Shown here piece after piece: positions 30,249-37,548 of a stretch of 64,000 nucleotides of DNA. The translations under genes and the position numbers were made by a program. The DNA lies in the NCBI RefSeq assembly GCF_022747945.1, contig NZ_JALDST010000001.1, positions 3,782,001-3,846,000 on the forward strand, written 5' to 3'. Source of the DNA: Micromonospora sp. R77. GTDB taxonomy: Bacteria > Actinomycetota > Actinomycetes > Mycobacteriales > Micromonosporaceae. Each line of letters begins with the position of its first letter. Within the stretch, counting starts at the first letter, position 1. The notes under the pieces are model-generated. The model made no database searches. It saw nothing but the letters and a program-made list of their open reading frames with translations, and was not told the origin of the DNA.

Positions 30249-30584
30249 GTGCCCGAGCACCAGCACAGTTACGGACCGACCGGCAGCGGCAGCGTGCTGC
30301 TGGACCTGGGTGGGAACTCCGGTGCCCTGATCATCTACACCGGACCGGACCTGCACGGCCGGGAGATCGAGATCAGCCGGGACGGGGAGCCGCGTACGCA
30401 CTCGGCGGTCCGCGAGCGGCACGTCCGCGACGGGGTGTTCCACAGTGCCGTCTACCCCGACCTGGAGGCGGGGCTCTATACCGTCTGGTGGGACGACCGG
30501 ACACCGGCGGGGGCGATCTGTGTCACGGGCGGCGGCATCGCCGAGTTCGCCTGGCCGACCAGCGCGCCGACGGTGGTGGACTGA
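30249..30584 (+). CDS. Small conserved protein, partner of DUF4331
   Basis: A 111-residue protein with a likely all-beta fold: VLLDLGGNSGALIIYTGPDLHGREIEIS, then FHSAVYPDLEAGLYTVWWDD and AICVTGGGIAEFAWP. No signal or membrane segment. GTG at 30249 has an excellent GAGGAGGGG ribosome site. Only 10 bases separate it from the DUF4331 stop, so co-transcription is near certain. Function unknown; a small carbohydrate-binding-like or phospholipase-adjacent beta domain is only a guess. A strong hairpin ends the operon. Confidence 0.85.
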   Translation: MPEHQHSYGPTGSGSVLLDLGGNSGALIIYTGPDLHGREIEISRDGEPRTHSAVRERHVRDGVFHSAVYPDLEAGLYTVWWDDRTPAGAICVTGGGIAEFAWPTSAPTVVD

Positions 30585-30608
30585 GTCCTCCGAGTCGCCC
30601 GCAGCACC

Positions 30609-30637
30609 GCGCCCCGTCCACCATGTGGACGGGGCGC
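30609..30637 (+). terminator. Terminator of the DUF4331 operon
   Basis: A perfect 12-bp stem (GCGCCCCGTCCA at 30609-30620 with 30626-30637) and a 5-base loop, 25 bases past the last stop. Confidence 0.8.
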
Positions 30638-31077
30638 CGCTGGTGTTTGCCGGCTCGACGGGCGGCGGCGGCCGAGTCGGGTTAACCTGTGCCCCACCAC
30701 CATGCTGATCTTGGACGAGGCCGCGCCGGCCGCCCGGGTGCAGCCTGCCGGAGCCTCCCCGGGGGCGGCCGGTGGCCTTCCCGTCCCGGTACGCCACGGC
30801 AGAAAACTCGGGCGACTCGCCGGGTAGGGCGTTACTCGTCCGGGGTCTTAATCGATAGGGCAGGTTGCGAGGGTCGGGCGGCTCGATGGTCGTCCGGAAC
30901 GTGTCGGGAGGGCGACTCCATTATCAAGTTCGGCTTGACGGCGCACGCATTACACGCGTGTAATTTGAATGGGGTTGTTCGCACGGAACGCAACAAATTG
31001 GTACCGGACGGACACGCACGCCTTTCGCGTGGGGGGTTGCAGCGGCGATGACGCCGGTGCGCGACAAGGAGGCATCT
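30638..31077 (+). promoter_or_regulatory. whiB upstream region
   Basis: This 440-base stretch without a gene is distinctly AT-richer than its surroundings from 30825 on. It holds the whiB promoter and a perfect palindrome (described separately). A second, imperfect inverted repeat (GTTGTTC with GAACGCAAC, about 30973-30993) lies in the leader, and then the ribosome site AAGGAGG. The leader would be about 105 bases, long for this genome, so leader-level control is possible. I find no convincing ORF here. Confidence 0.6.
30935..30964 (+). promoter_or_regulatory. whiB promoter with 16-bp palindrome over the -10
   Basis: -35 TTGACG (30935-30940), an 18-base spacer and -10 TGTAAT (30959-30964) make the best promoter match in the window. 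The perfect palindrome ATTACACGCGTGTAAT (30949-30964) covers the -10, so a bound dimer would repress. The halves TTAC/GTAA resemble the BldD consensus, but the spacing is one base longer than I remember for BldD boxes. Confidence 0.75.
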
Positions 31078-31338
31078 ATGGACGGCCAGCTTGAGGTGGC
31101 CGACCTGCTCGGAAACGCGCCGGAGTGGCAGGAGCGGGCGCTGTGCTCGCAGACCGACCCGGAGGCGTTCTTTCCCGAGAAGGGCGGCTCGACCCGCGAG
31201 GCGAAGCGCATCTGCTCGCGGTGCGAGGTCAAGACGGAGTGCCTCGAATACGCTCTCGGCCACGACGAGCGGTTCGGGATCTGGGGCGGGCTCTCGGAAC
31301 GGGAGCGGCGCAAGCTCAAGCGGCGGGTCGCCGCCTGA
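31078..31338 (+). CDS. whiB: WhiB family iron-sulfur transcription factor (WhiB/WhiB2 type)
   Basis: An 86-residue Wbl protein with the four cluster ligands C23, C46, C49 and C55 (C-x22-C-x2-C-x5-C), the GIWGG turn at 67-71 and a basic tail ERRKLKRR. The stretch TDPEAFFPEKGGSTREAKR is typical of the WhiB/WhmD (WhiB2) subgroup rather than WhiB1. In streptomycetes WhiB acts with WhiA to switch on division and septation genes at sporulation; the mycobacterial orthologue affects septum formation. Neighbours DUF3499 and the zincin gene are the conserved partners of this subgroup. ATG 31078 has a perfect AAGGAGG 5 bases upstream. Confidence 0.95.
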   Translation: MDGQLEVADLLGNAPEWQERALCSQTDPEAFFPEKGGSTREAKRICSRCEVKTECLEYALGHDERFGIWGGLSERERRKLKRRVAA

Positions 31339-31528
31339 GAGCAGTGCCGGGCCGGGGCGGTGGGGGCCGCCCGGCTCGGGCGACGGTTCCCGGTTCGCGG
31401 CGCCGAGCGGGAGTGGTCGTGACCGACAGCCCGGGCGGCGGGGGCCGCTCCGGGCGCGGCAGTGGGGCCGGTGGCGTGACCGGGGGGTCGCGCCGACCGG
31501 GCTCGTGAGGACGGCGCGGAGGCCCCGC

Positions 31529-31978
31529 TCAGGCCAGCTCGTCCGGGTCGACGCCGAGCAGGTTCGCCACCTGCTCGATGATCACGTCGTGGACCAGGTC
31601 CGCAAGGTCCTCGCGGTCCATGGCCCGGAACTCCAGGGGCCGGCGGTAGAGCACGATCCGCGGTGGCACCTCCTGGCGGCCGGGTCGGCCGGGCAGCAGG
31701 CGGGCGAGCGGCACCTCGCCGTCCTCCAGCACGTCGGAGTCATAGACGTTCAGGTCCGGCGGGACGTCCTCGACCGCGAACTCCACCCCGGCCAGTTCCT
31801 TGGCGAACCGCCGCTCCAGCGTCTCCACGGTGTCCAGCACCAGGTCGTCGAAGACCTCCGCCTTGGTCCGGGCCAGCGGTACGGTCGCCGGCACCAGTCG
31901 CCCGCGCAGGCCGCGACCGTGGCGGTCGCGGTGCGTGCGCCGGCCGGAGCCGGGGCGGCGGTGTTCCGGGCTCGTCAT
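31529..31978 (-). CDS. Zincin-like metallopeptidase family protein without HExxH
   Basis: A 149-residue cytoplasmic protein matching the short zincin-like family found beside whiB in actinobacteria: PLARTKAEVFDDLVLDTVETLERRF, a middle APPRIVLYRRPLEFRA, and the C-terminal helix DLVHDVIIEQVANLLGVDPDEL. The position where zincins have HExxHxxGxxD carries IIEQVANLLGVD, so the Glu is kept but both zinc His are gone. From memory the mycobacterial homologue (Rv3259) is similarly degenerate, which suggests a conserved non-peptidase role. ATG 31978; the frame extends upstream but without homology. The opposite-strand genes whiB and DUF3499 flank it. Confidence 0.85.
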   Translation of the reverse strand: MTSPEHRRPGSGRRTHRDRHGRGLRGRLVPATVPLARTKAEVFDDLVLDTVETLERRFAKELAGVEFAVEDVPPDLNVYDSDVLEDGEVPLARLLPGRPGRQEVPPRIVLYRRPLEFRAMDREDLADLVHDVIIEQVANLLGVDPDELA

Positions 31979-32120
31979 GACGCAAAGGGTAGCCCCCGTC
32001 CGGGGCCGCCCCTCGGCTGCGCCGCTGGTACGGCGTGCCGGTGCACCGATCGTACGAATTGTGATCACCGATACGGGCGTGTCGCAACGCGAACCAGTGC
32101 GCCGGACCCGGTATTGGGGA

Positions 32121-32126
32121 TACCCT
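32121..32126 (+). promoter_or_regulatory. Leaderless -10 element TACCCT
   Basis: TACCCT ends 6 bases before the GTG at 32133, as in the other leaderless promoters here. Confidence 0.45.
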
Positions 32127-32132
32127 GCCGCC

Positions 32133-32504
32133 GTGAGGTCACCACGGCGCTGCTCCCGTAACGGCTGCCCCCGGCAAGCGGTCGCCACATTGACCTATGT
32201 CTACAACGAGTCGACAGCCGTGGTGGGCCCGCTGGCGGCGTTCGCCGAGCCGCACACGTACGACCTCTGTGAGCCGCACGCCCGCAACCTGACCGCGCCG
32301 CGCGGCTGGGACGTGGTCCGGCACGAGGGCGAGTTCGAGCCGCCGCCGCCCACCACCGACGACCTGGTGGCCCTGGCCGAGGCCGTCCGCGAGGCCGCCC
32401 GCCCCGCGCCCCCGCGCCCCCCGGAGTCCACCGAGGATGCCGCCCAGGCCCCCCACCAGACCGGCCGCCGCGGCCACCTCCGCGTAATCCCCCCCCACCA
32501 CTAA
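32133..32504 (+). CDS. DUF3499 family protein
   Basis: A 123-residue protein with an N-terminal CSRNGC and a downstream CEPH pair (about residues 4-9 and 46-49), probably one zinc site. The core YVYNESTAVVGPLA...YDLCEPHARNLTAPRGWDVVR is the DUF3499 signature. The last 40 residues are Pro/Ala-rich and unconserved. The family is restricted to actinobacteria and usually lies next to whiB and the zincin gene, as here; function unknown. The GTG at 32133 is supported by the leaderless -10 and by the conserved start VRSPRRCSR. Confidence 0.9.
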   Translation: MRSPRRCSRNGCPRQAVATLTYVYNESTAVVGPLAAFAEPHTYDLCEPHARNLTAPRGWDVVRHEGEFEPPPPTTDDLVALAEAVREAARPAPPRPPESTEDAAQAPHQTGRRGHLRVIPPHH

Positions 32505-32563
32505 CCCCCCCACGCTCGCGTCCCCACCCGCGCGTCCCCACCCTCCCGCGCTCTCCCGTCCAC

Positions 32564-32622
32564 GTGATCATGGGATTAGCGGCACTAATGGAGATCAAGA
32601 ACGCCGTCAACCCCATGATCAC
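32564..32622. repeat. 59-bp palindromic element
   Basis: Perfect arms GTGATCATGGG (32564-32574) and CCCATGATCAC (32612-32622) continue inward with mismatches (TTAGCGGC against GCCGTCAA). The AT-rich composition contrasts with the C-rich and G-rich flanks. I recall similar ATGATCAC-ended palindromes between genes of Micromonosporaceae; a genome search is needed to confirm that it is a dispersed repeat. Confidence 0.65.
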
Positions 32623-32651
32623 CCAGGCGAGGGAATGGGGGAGGGGGCGGT

Positions 32652-32666
32652 GGGTGGGTGGGTGGG
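32652..32666 (+). other. Perfect G-quadruplex motif at a gene end
   Basis: GGGTGGGTGGGTGGG abuts the stop codon (minus-strand TAA at 32669-32667) of the leftward FAD oxidoreductase. Single-base loops make this among the most stable G4 patterns. It sits on the template strand of that gene and could stall polymerase. Confidence 0.5.
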
Positions 32667-34043
32667 TTAGTGGCCCAGGAGGTGGGAGAAGGTGGCGGCG
32701 CGGCGGGAGGGGCGGCCGGAACGGAGTTCCGCCCGGTCGGCGGAGAACATCAGCTTGAGGCCGGCGTTGACGGCGAGCCAGCGCAGTGGTTCGGGCTCCC
32801 AGCGGGGGGAGCGGTGGTTGACCCAGGGCAGCGCGGTCAGGTCGCTCTCCGCGCCCCGGATCAGGTCGGCGAGGGTACGCCCGGCGAGGTTGCTGGTGCC
32901 GACGCCGTCGCCGACGTAGCCGCCGGCCCAGGCCAGCCCGGTGCGCCGGTCCAGCCCGACGGAGGCGGCCCAGTCGCGGGCGACGCCGAGCGGCCCGCCC
33001 CAGGTGTGCGTCACCGGCACGTCCGGTCCCAGCACCGGGAAGAGTTCGCCGAGCGCCCGGCGCAGCGCGGCGAAGACCCGTGGTTCCCGGTCGTAGCCGG
33101 GGGCGACCCGGGAGCCGAAGTGGTAGGGGGCGCCCCGCCCACCGAAGGCCAGCCGACCGTCGGCGGTGCGCTGGCCGTAGATGATGACGTGCCGGTGGTC
33201 GGAGAAGGTCTCCCGCTCGGCCAGCCCGATCCGCGCCCACGTCGACGCGGGCAGCGGCTCGGTGGCGACCATCAGCGAGTAGACGGGGGCGACGGTGCGC
33301 CGCTGCCCGGGCAGGGTGGGCGTGAAGCCTTCGGTCGCGCGTACCACCACCGGCGCCCGGACCACCCCGGCGGGCGTCACCGCCACGCCGGGCCGGACCG
33401 CCGTCACCGGGGTCCGTTCGAAGACGGTCACCCCCCGGCGTTCGACCGCCCGGGCCAGCCCGCGGACCAGCCGGGCCGGGTGCACCGCGGCGCAGTGCGG
33501 GGTGTACGTCCCACCGCGTACCCCGTCGGCGGCTCAGCGGGCGGTGGCCTCGGCGGCGTCGAGCAGCACCAGGTCCTCGTCGGCGAGGCCGTGCTCGCGG
33601 GCCTCGGTGACGGCGGCCCGGGCCCGGTCGAGCTGCGCCGCCGAGCGGGCCAGGACGACCGTCCCGCCGGGCTGCCAGTCGCAGTCGATGCCTTCGGCGG
33701 CGACCACCCGGCCGACCTCGCGGACGGTCTCCTGCATGGCCCGTTGCATGGCCAGGGCCCGGTCCCGGCCGTGCCGGCGGGCGAGGGCGGGCAGCGAGGT
33801 GGGGAAGAGCGCCGAGCACCAGCCGCCGTTGCGTCCGGACGCGCCGTACCCGGCGATCTCCTTCTCGAGTACGACGATCCGCAGCGACGGGTCGGCCCCG
33901 GCGAGGTAGTACGCCGTCCAGAGGCCGGTGTAGCCGGCTCCGACGATCACCACGTCGGCGTCGGTGTCCCCGGGCAGCGGCGGGCGCGGGGTCAGCGGCT
34001 CGTCCACCGTGGACAGCCAGTACGACAGCTCCTGGTAGCGCAT
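32667..34043 (-). pseudogene. FAD-dependent oxidoreductase with in-frame TGA
   Basis: A DAO-family flavoprotein of 458 codons related to gamma-glutamylputrescine oxidases. The start MRYQELSYWLSTVDEPLTPRP is followed by the FAD motif VVIVGAGYTGLW (about 31-42) and the C-terminal GGYVGDGVGTSNLAGR. A TGA at 33536-33534 interrupts it after ATAR, yet the same frame resumes with AADGVRGG and a normal C-terminal half. Reading CGC-GTG-AGC-GCC instead of CGC-TGA-GCC-GCC would give ATARVSADGV, so a paired one-base deletion and insertion explains it. It starts by overlapping the PNPOx stop by one base. It belongs with the putrescine-type aminotransferase upstream. Confidence 0.75.
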
Positions 34044-34651
34044 CACCACTCCGGTGGGGGCAGGTCGTGGCGCAGCCGCGGATCGGGCTGCGGCGGGCCG
34101 TACGTCTCGACGACCGGCACCACGCCGGCCCAGACCGGCCGGTCGAGGTCGTCGTCGGGGTCGTCCGGCGGGCCGGCGCTGATCTTCACCGAGCACTCGG
34201 CCAGCGGCAGGGCGAGCACCAGCGTGGCGGCCAGTTCCTTCGCCGACGGCGGCCGGATCACCGCCCACCGGCCGGGGAGCAGGTGCTCGGAGAGCCGTTC
34301 CAGGGCGGCCGGCTTCTCGTCGCCGCCGAGCGCGACGAGGGTGCCGAGCACCATCGCGCACCGGTAGTTCATCGAGGACTCGAAGGCGCTGCGGGCCAGC
34401 ACCAGGCCGTCGAGGAGGGTCACGGTCAGGCAGGCCGGTGCGCCGGCGGCGAGGTGCCGGAAGAGTCGACTCCCGGTGGAGCCGTGCAGCAGCACCCGGT
34501 CGCCGTCCCGCGCGTACGCCACCGGCAGCGCGTACGGCTGGGTGCCGTCGGCGATGGCCAGGTGCCCGACCCGGCCGGCGTCGAGGACGGCGTGCAGGGT
34601 GTCCCGGTCGCCGACGGCCAGCTCGGGCAGCCGGCGTACCCGGGTCCGGTC
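34043..34651 (-). CDS. Pyridoxamine 5'-phosphate oxidase-like protein, 5' end unresolved
   Basis: The reading frame encodes a split-barrel FMN protein of the NimA/PNPOx-like family: RTRVRRLPEL, DTLHAVLDAGRVGHLAI, PVAYARDGDRVLLHGSTGSRLFRHL and FESSMNYRCAMVLG. From 34651 upstream to the aminotransferase stop this frame has no ATG, GTG or TTG. In a neighbouring frame an ATG at 34820 opens a Pro-rich stretch that would join after a one-base shift near 34650. A downstream GTG at 34522 would lose the first strand of the fold. So the gene is frameshifted or uses a rare start. It lies between the aminotransferase and FAD genes; the substrate is unknown. Confidence 0.65.
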   Translation of the reverse strand, partial: DRTRVRRLPELAVGDRDTLHAVLDAGRVGHLAIADGTQPYALPVAYARDGDRVLLHGSTGSRLFRHLAAGAPACLTVTLLDGLVLARSAFESSMNYRCAMVLGTLVALGGDEKPAALERLSEHLLPGRWAVIRPPSAKELAATLVLALPLAECSVKISAGPPDDPDDDLDRPVWAGVVPVVETYGPPQPDPRLRHDLPPPEW

Positions 34652-34804
34652 GGTGCCCCGACGACCCGGCCGGGGTCGGCGGAACCGGCGGCGGCCGGGC
34701 CGGGCGGCCGTCCGGACCCGGGGCCGGGGCGAGCGGACCGGCGGCGGGGTCGGCCGGGCGGGGCCGGTCCCCGGTGTCCGGGGAGCCGGCCCCTGAGCCG
34801 TCGC

Positions 34805-36151
34805 TCAGAGCCGGGACCATGCCTCGGTCAGCACGGCGCGCAGGATCTGCTCGATCTCGTCGAACTGCTGCTGCTCGGCGATCAGCGGCGGAGCGAGCTG
34901 CACCACCGGGTCGCCCCGGTCGTCGGCACGGCAGTAGAGCCCCGCCTGGAAGAGGGCGGTGGAGAGGAAGCCGCGCAGCAGCCGCTCGGACTCGGCGTCG
35001 TCGAAGGTCTCCTTCGTGGCCTTGTCCTTGACCAGCTCGATGCCGTAGAAGTAGCCGTCGCCCCGGACGTCGCCGACGATCGGCAGGTCGTTGAGCTTCT
35101 CCAGGGTGGCGCGGAAGGCGCCCTCGTTGGCCCGTACGTGGCCGACCAGGTCCTCGCGGGCGAAGACCTCCAGGTTGGCCAGGGCCACCGCGCAGGAGAC
35201 CGGGTGGCCGCCGAAGGTCACCCCGTGCGCGAACATCCCCGTCTCGGTGAGGAACGGCTCCATCAGCCGCTCGCTGGCGATCATCGCGCCGAGCGGGGCG
35301 TAGCCGGAGGTGATGCCCTTGGCGGTGGTGATGATGTCGGGCTGGTAGCCGTAGCGGACCGCGCCGAAGTATTCGCCGAGCCGGCCCCACGAGCAGATCA
35401 CCTCGTCGCTGACCAGCAGCACGTCGTACGCGTCGCAGATCTCGCGGACCCGCTCGAAGTAGCCGGGCGGCGGCGGGAAGCAGCCGCCGGAGTTCTGCAC
35501 CGGCTCCAGGAAGACCGCGGCGACGGTGTCCGGCCCCTCCCGTTCGATGGCCCGACCGATCTCCTCGGCGGCCCAGCGGCCGAACGCCTCGGCGGAGTCG
35601 CCGTGCTCGGGGGCGCGGTAGAAGTTGGTGTTCGGCACCTTGATGCCACCGGGCACCAGCGGCTCGAAGTCGCTCTTGATGCCGGGCAGGCCGGTGATCG
35701 ACAGCGCGCCCATCGAGGTGCCGTGGTAGGCGATGTAGCGGCTGACCACCTTGTGCTTGTTGGGCTGGCCGGTGCGCTTGAAGTAGGCCCGGGCCAGCTT
35801 CCACGCCGCCTCGACGGCCTCGGAGCCGCCGGTGGTGAAGAAGACCCGGTTCAGGTCGCCGGGGGCGAGCGAGGCGACCTTCTCGGCCAGCTCGACGGCC
35901 TTCGGGTGGGCGTACGACCAGAGCGGGAAGTAGGCCAGCTCGCCGGCCTGCTTGGCGGCGGCCTCGGCCAGCTCGGTGCGGCCGTGGCCGGCGTTGACGA
36001 CGAAGAGCCCGGCGAGCCCGTCGAGGTAGCGGCGGCCCTGGGAGTCCCAGACGTACGCGCCCTCGCCGCGCACGATGGTCGGCACCTCGCCGGCGGAGTA
36101 GCTGGCCATCCGGGTGAAGTGCATCCAGAGGTGGTCGGTGGCGTTGGCCAT
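34805..36151 (-). CDS. Class III aminotransferase, putrescine/omega-amino acid type
   Basis: A 448-residue PLP enzyme. The start ATDHLWMHFTRMASYSAGEVPTIVRGEGAYVWD matches putrescine- and omega-amine:pyruvate transaminases. The cofactor Lys is in TTAKGITSGYAPLGA (near 275-289), with VSRYIAYHGTS and EPVQNSGGC completing the pocket. It would convert putrescine to 4-aminobutanal with pyruvate or a similar acceptor (inference). ATG 36151 gives the conserved start; GTG 36190 adds 13 residues. A promoter and two GGAATC motifs lie upstream. It heads the unit aminotransferase, PNPOx-like, FAD oxidoreductase. Confidence 0.9.
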   Translation of the reverse strand: MANATDHLWMHFTRMASYSAGEVPTIVRGEGAYVWDSQGRRYLDGLAGLFVVNAGHGRTELAEAAAKQAGELAYFPLWSYAHPKAVELAEKVASLAPGDLNRVFFTTGGSEAVEAAWKLARAYFKRTGQPNKHKVVSRYIAYHGTSMGALSITGLPGIKSDFEPLVPGGIKVPNTNFYRAPEHGDSAEAFGRWAAEEIGRAIEREGPDTVAAVFLEPVQNSGGCFPPPPGYFERVREICDAYDVLLVSDEVICSWGRLGEYFGAVRYGYQPDIITTAKGITSGYAPLGAMIASERLMEPFLTETGMFAHGVTFGGHPVSCAVALANLEVFAREDLVGHVRANEGAFRATLEKLNDLPIVGDVRGDGYFYGIELVKDKATKETFDDAESERLLRGFLSTALFQAGLYCRADDRGDPVVQLAPPLIAEQQQFDEIEQILRAVLTEAWSRL

Positions 36152-36207
36152 GTCAGCCCCATCGGGTCTCGGGCCGGTCAGGGGTGACACCGGCCGCTCT
36201 GCCCACG

Positions 36208-36300
36208 GTTATCCCACAGCCCCGCCGCGAAATGCAAGTGCGATTCACGCTATCCGCGACGGAATCAGCGTGGTCACGCGTGCCCGGCAACGGAATCCGC
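36208..36300 (-). promoter_or_regulatory. Aminotransferase promoter with upstream GGAATC sites
   Basis: Read leftwards: -35 TTGCAT (36237-36232), 18 bases, -10 GATAAC (36213-36208), predicting a start near 36201. Upstream of it lie GCGACGGAATC (36256-36266) and GGCAACGGAATCC (36286-36298), at about -55 to -100, a position suited to an activator. The same motif lies upstream of potD. The remaining bases of this 405-base gap up to 36556 hold no gene I can support. Confidence 0.55.
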
Positions 36301-36556
36301 ATGAGCTTCGGTTCGTGACGACCCCCTTGTCGGCGGCGTGGTGGTGCCCGGGTCGGTGGGGTGCCGCGACGTCGGGGAGCTGGAGTCGATCACCCGGGGT
36401 GCGGACGGGGTCGGGGCCTTTGCGGGGCGGTTGCGGTGCACCTGCGGGGCTCGCGGAGAGGTCCTGCCGCAACACGCCGGCAGTCGGGAGACATGGATAC
36501 GCACCGTGGCTATGGTGCGCCGGAGCGTGTGGTCGGCCGGGCGGGAGGAGTTGCCG

Positions 36557-37324
36557 GTGAACGAGGTGCTGCGGGTGGCCATGGCGGAGCGCGGCGAGAC
36601 CGTCGAGTCGCTGGCCCAGCGGGTCGGCGTCGATCCGAAGACGGTCGGCCGGTGGCTGAGTCCGGGCCGGGTGCCGCATCCCCGGACCCGGCTGGCGGTC
36701 GCCGGCATCCTCGGCCGGGAGCCCGCCGAGCTCTGGCCCGAGCCCTACCGCCGCCGCGACCTGCCCTGGTTCCGCCCCTGGGCGGAGCTGGAACAGGATG
36801 CCGTCTCGATCCGCTCCTACCAGCCGGCGGTGCTGCCCGGCCTCGTGCAGACCGAGGAGTACGCCCGCGCGGTGCTGCGTACCGGCGGTCTGCTTGCCCC
36901 TGCTGAGGTCGAGCAGTTCGTCGCCGCCCGGCTGGCGCGGCAGGCCGTCCTGGACCGTGAACCCCCGCCTCAGTTGGTGATCGTGGTCGACGAGGCGGTG
37001 CTCTGCCGCACGGTTGGCGACCGGGGAGTGATGGCCCGCCAGTTGGCGCACCTGGCGACCGTCGCCGGCCGGGAACATGTTCAGGTGCGGGTGATCCCGG
37101 CCGACGGTCCCTGGCACACCGGCCTGGCCGGCGCGTTCGTGCTGGCCCGGCTGCCGGACGGGACCGAGGTGGCCTATCTGGACAATCAGCTCCGTGGCGA
37201 GCTGGTGACCGAGCGCGCCGACATTGCTAGCCTGGGCAGGCGGTGGGAGAGCATGGCCGGCGAGGCGCTGCCCGCCCGCCGGTCGATCGCCCTTATCCGG
37301 GAAGCGGTGAAGAGATGGACGTGA
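36557..37324 (+). CDS. XRE-family regulator with DUF5753 (Scr1 type)
   Basis: A 255-residue protein. The N-terminal helix-turn-helix (LRVAMAERGETVESLAQRVGVDPKTVGRWLS, residues 4-34) is followed by DUF5753, recognised by YQPAVLPGLVQTEEYARAVL (about 94-113) and the C-terminal TEVAYLDNQLRGELVTE. This is the Scr1 type, present in many copies in streptomycetes and relatives and usually paired with DUF397, as here. The pair has been proposed to work like a toxin-antitoxin or partner-switch module in development. GTG 36557 has GGGAGGAG 6 bases upstream. Confidence 0.92.
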   Translation: MNEVLRVAMAERGETVESLAQRVGVDPKTVGRWLSPGRVPHPRTRLAVAGILGREPAELWPEPYRRRDLPWFRPWAELEQDAVSIRSYQPAVLPGLVQTEEYARAVLRTGGLLAPAEVEQFVAARLARQAVLDREPPPQLVIVVDEAVLCRTVGDRGVMARQLAHLATVAGREHVQVRVIPADGPWHTGLAGAFVLARLPDGTEVAYLDNQLRGELVTERADIASLGRRWESMAGEALPARRSIALIREAVKRWT

Positions 37325-37503
37325 CCGAGCCGCGCTGGCGCACCGCCACCCGCAGCAGCAACAACGGCGGCGACTGCGTCGAGGTGGCCGACAACCTGCC
37401 CGGCCGGGTCCTGGTCCGGGACAGCAAGGACCGCTCCGGCGGCACGCTGCGCTTCACCCCCGACGGCTGGCGTGCCTTCCTCGCCGCCACGAAGGGCCGC
37501 TGA
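37315..37503 (+). CDS. DUF397 domain protein
   Basis: A 62-residue protein of the DUF397 family: WRTATRSSNNGGDCVEVADNLPGRVLVRDSKDR, then LRFTPDGWRAFL. Its ATG lies inside the end of the Scr1-type gene, with a 10-base overlap in another frame, so the two are translationally coupled. In streptomycetes DUF397 proteins bind their Scr1-like neighbour and can modulate growth or development. The conserved Cys in GDCVEVA is present. Confidence 0.93.
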   Translation: MDVTEPRWRTATRSSNNGGDCVEVADNLPGRVLVRDSKDRSGGTLRFTPDGWRAFLAATKGR

Positions 37504-37548
37504 CCAGGCCGCAGCAGGAACCGCTGGTCAGACGCGAAGGACCGCGGA

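Noticed and set aside
33534..33536. TGA read as selenocysteine
   Set aside because: The position is not an active-site Cys in this family and no selenocysteine insertion element is seen after it.
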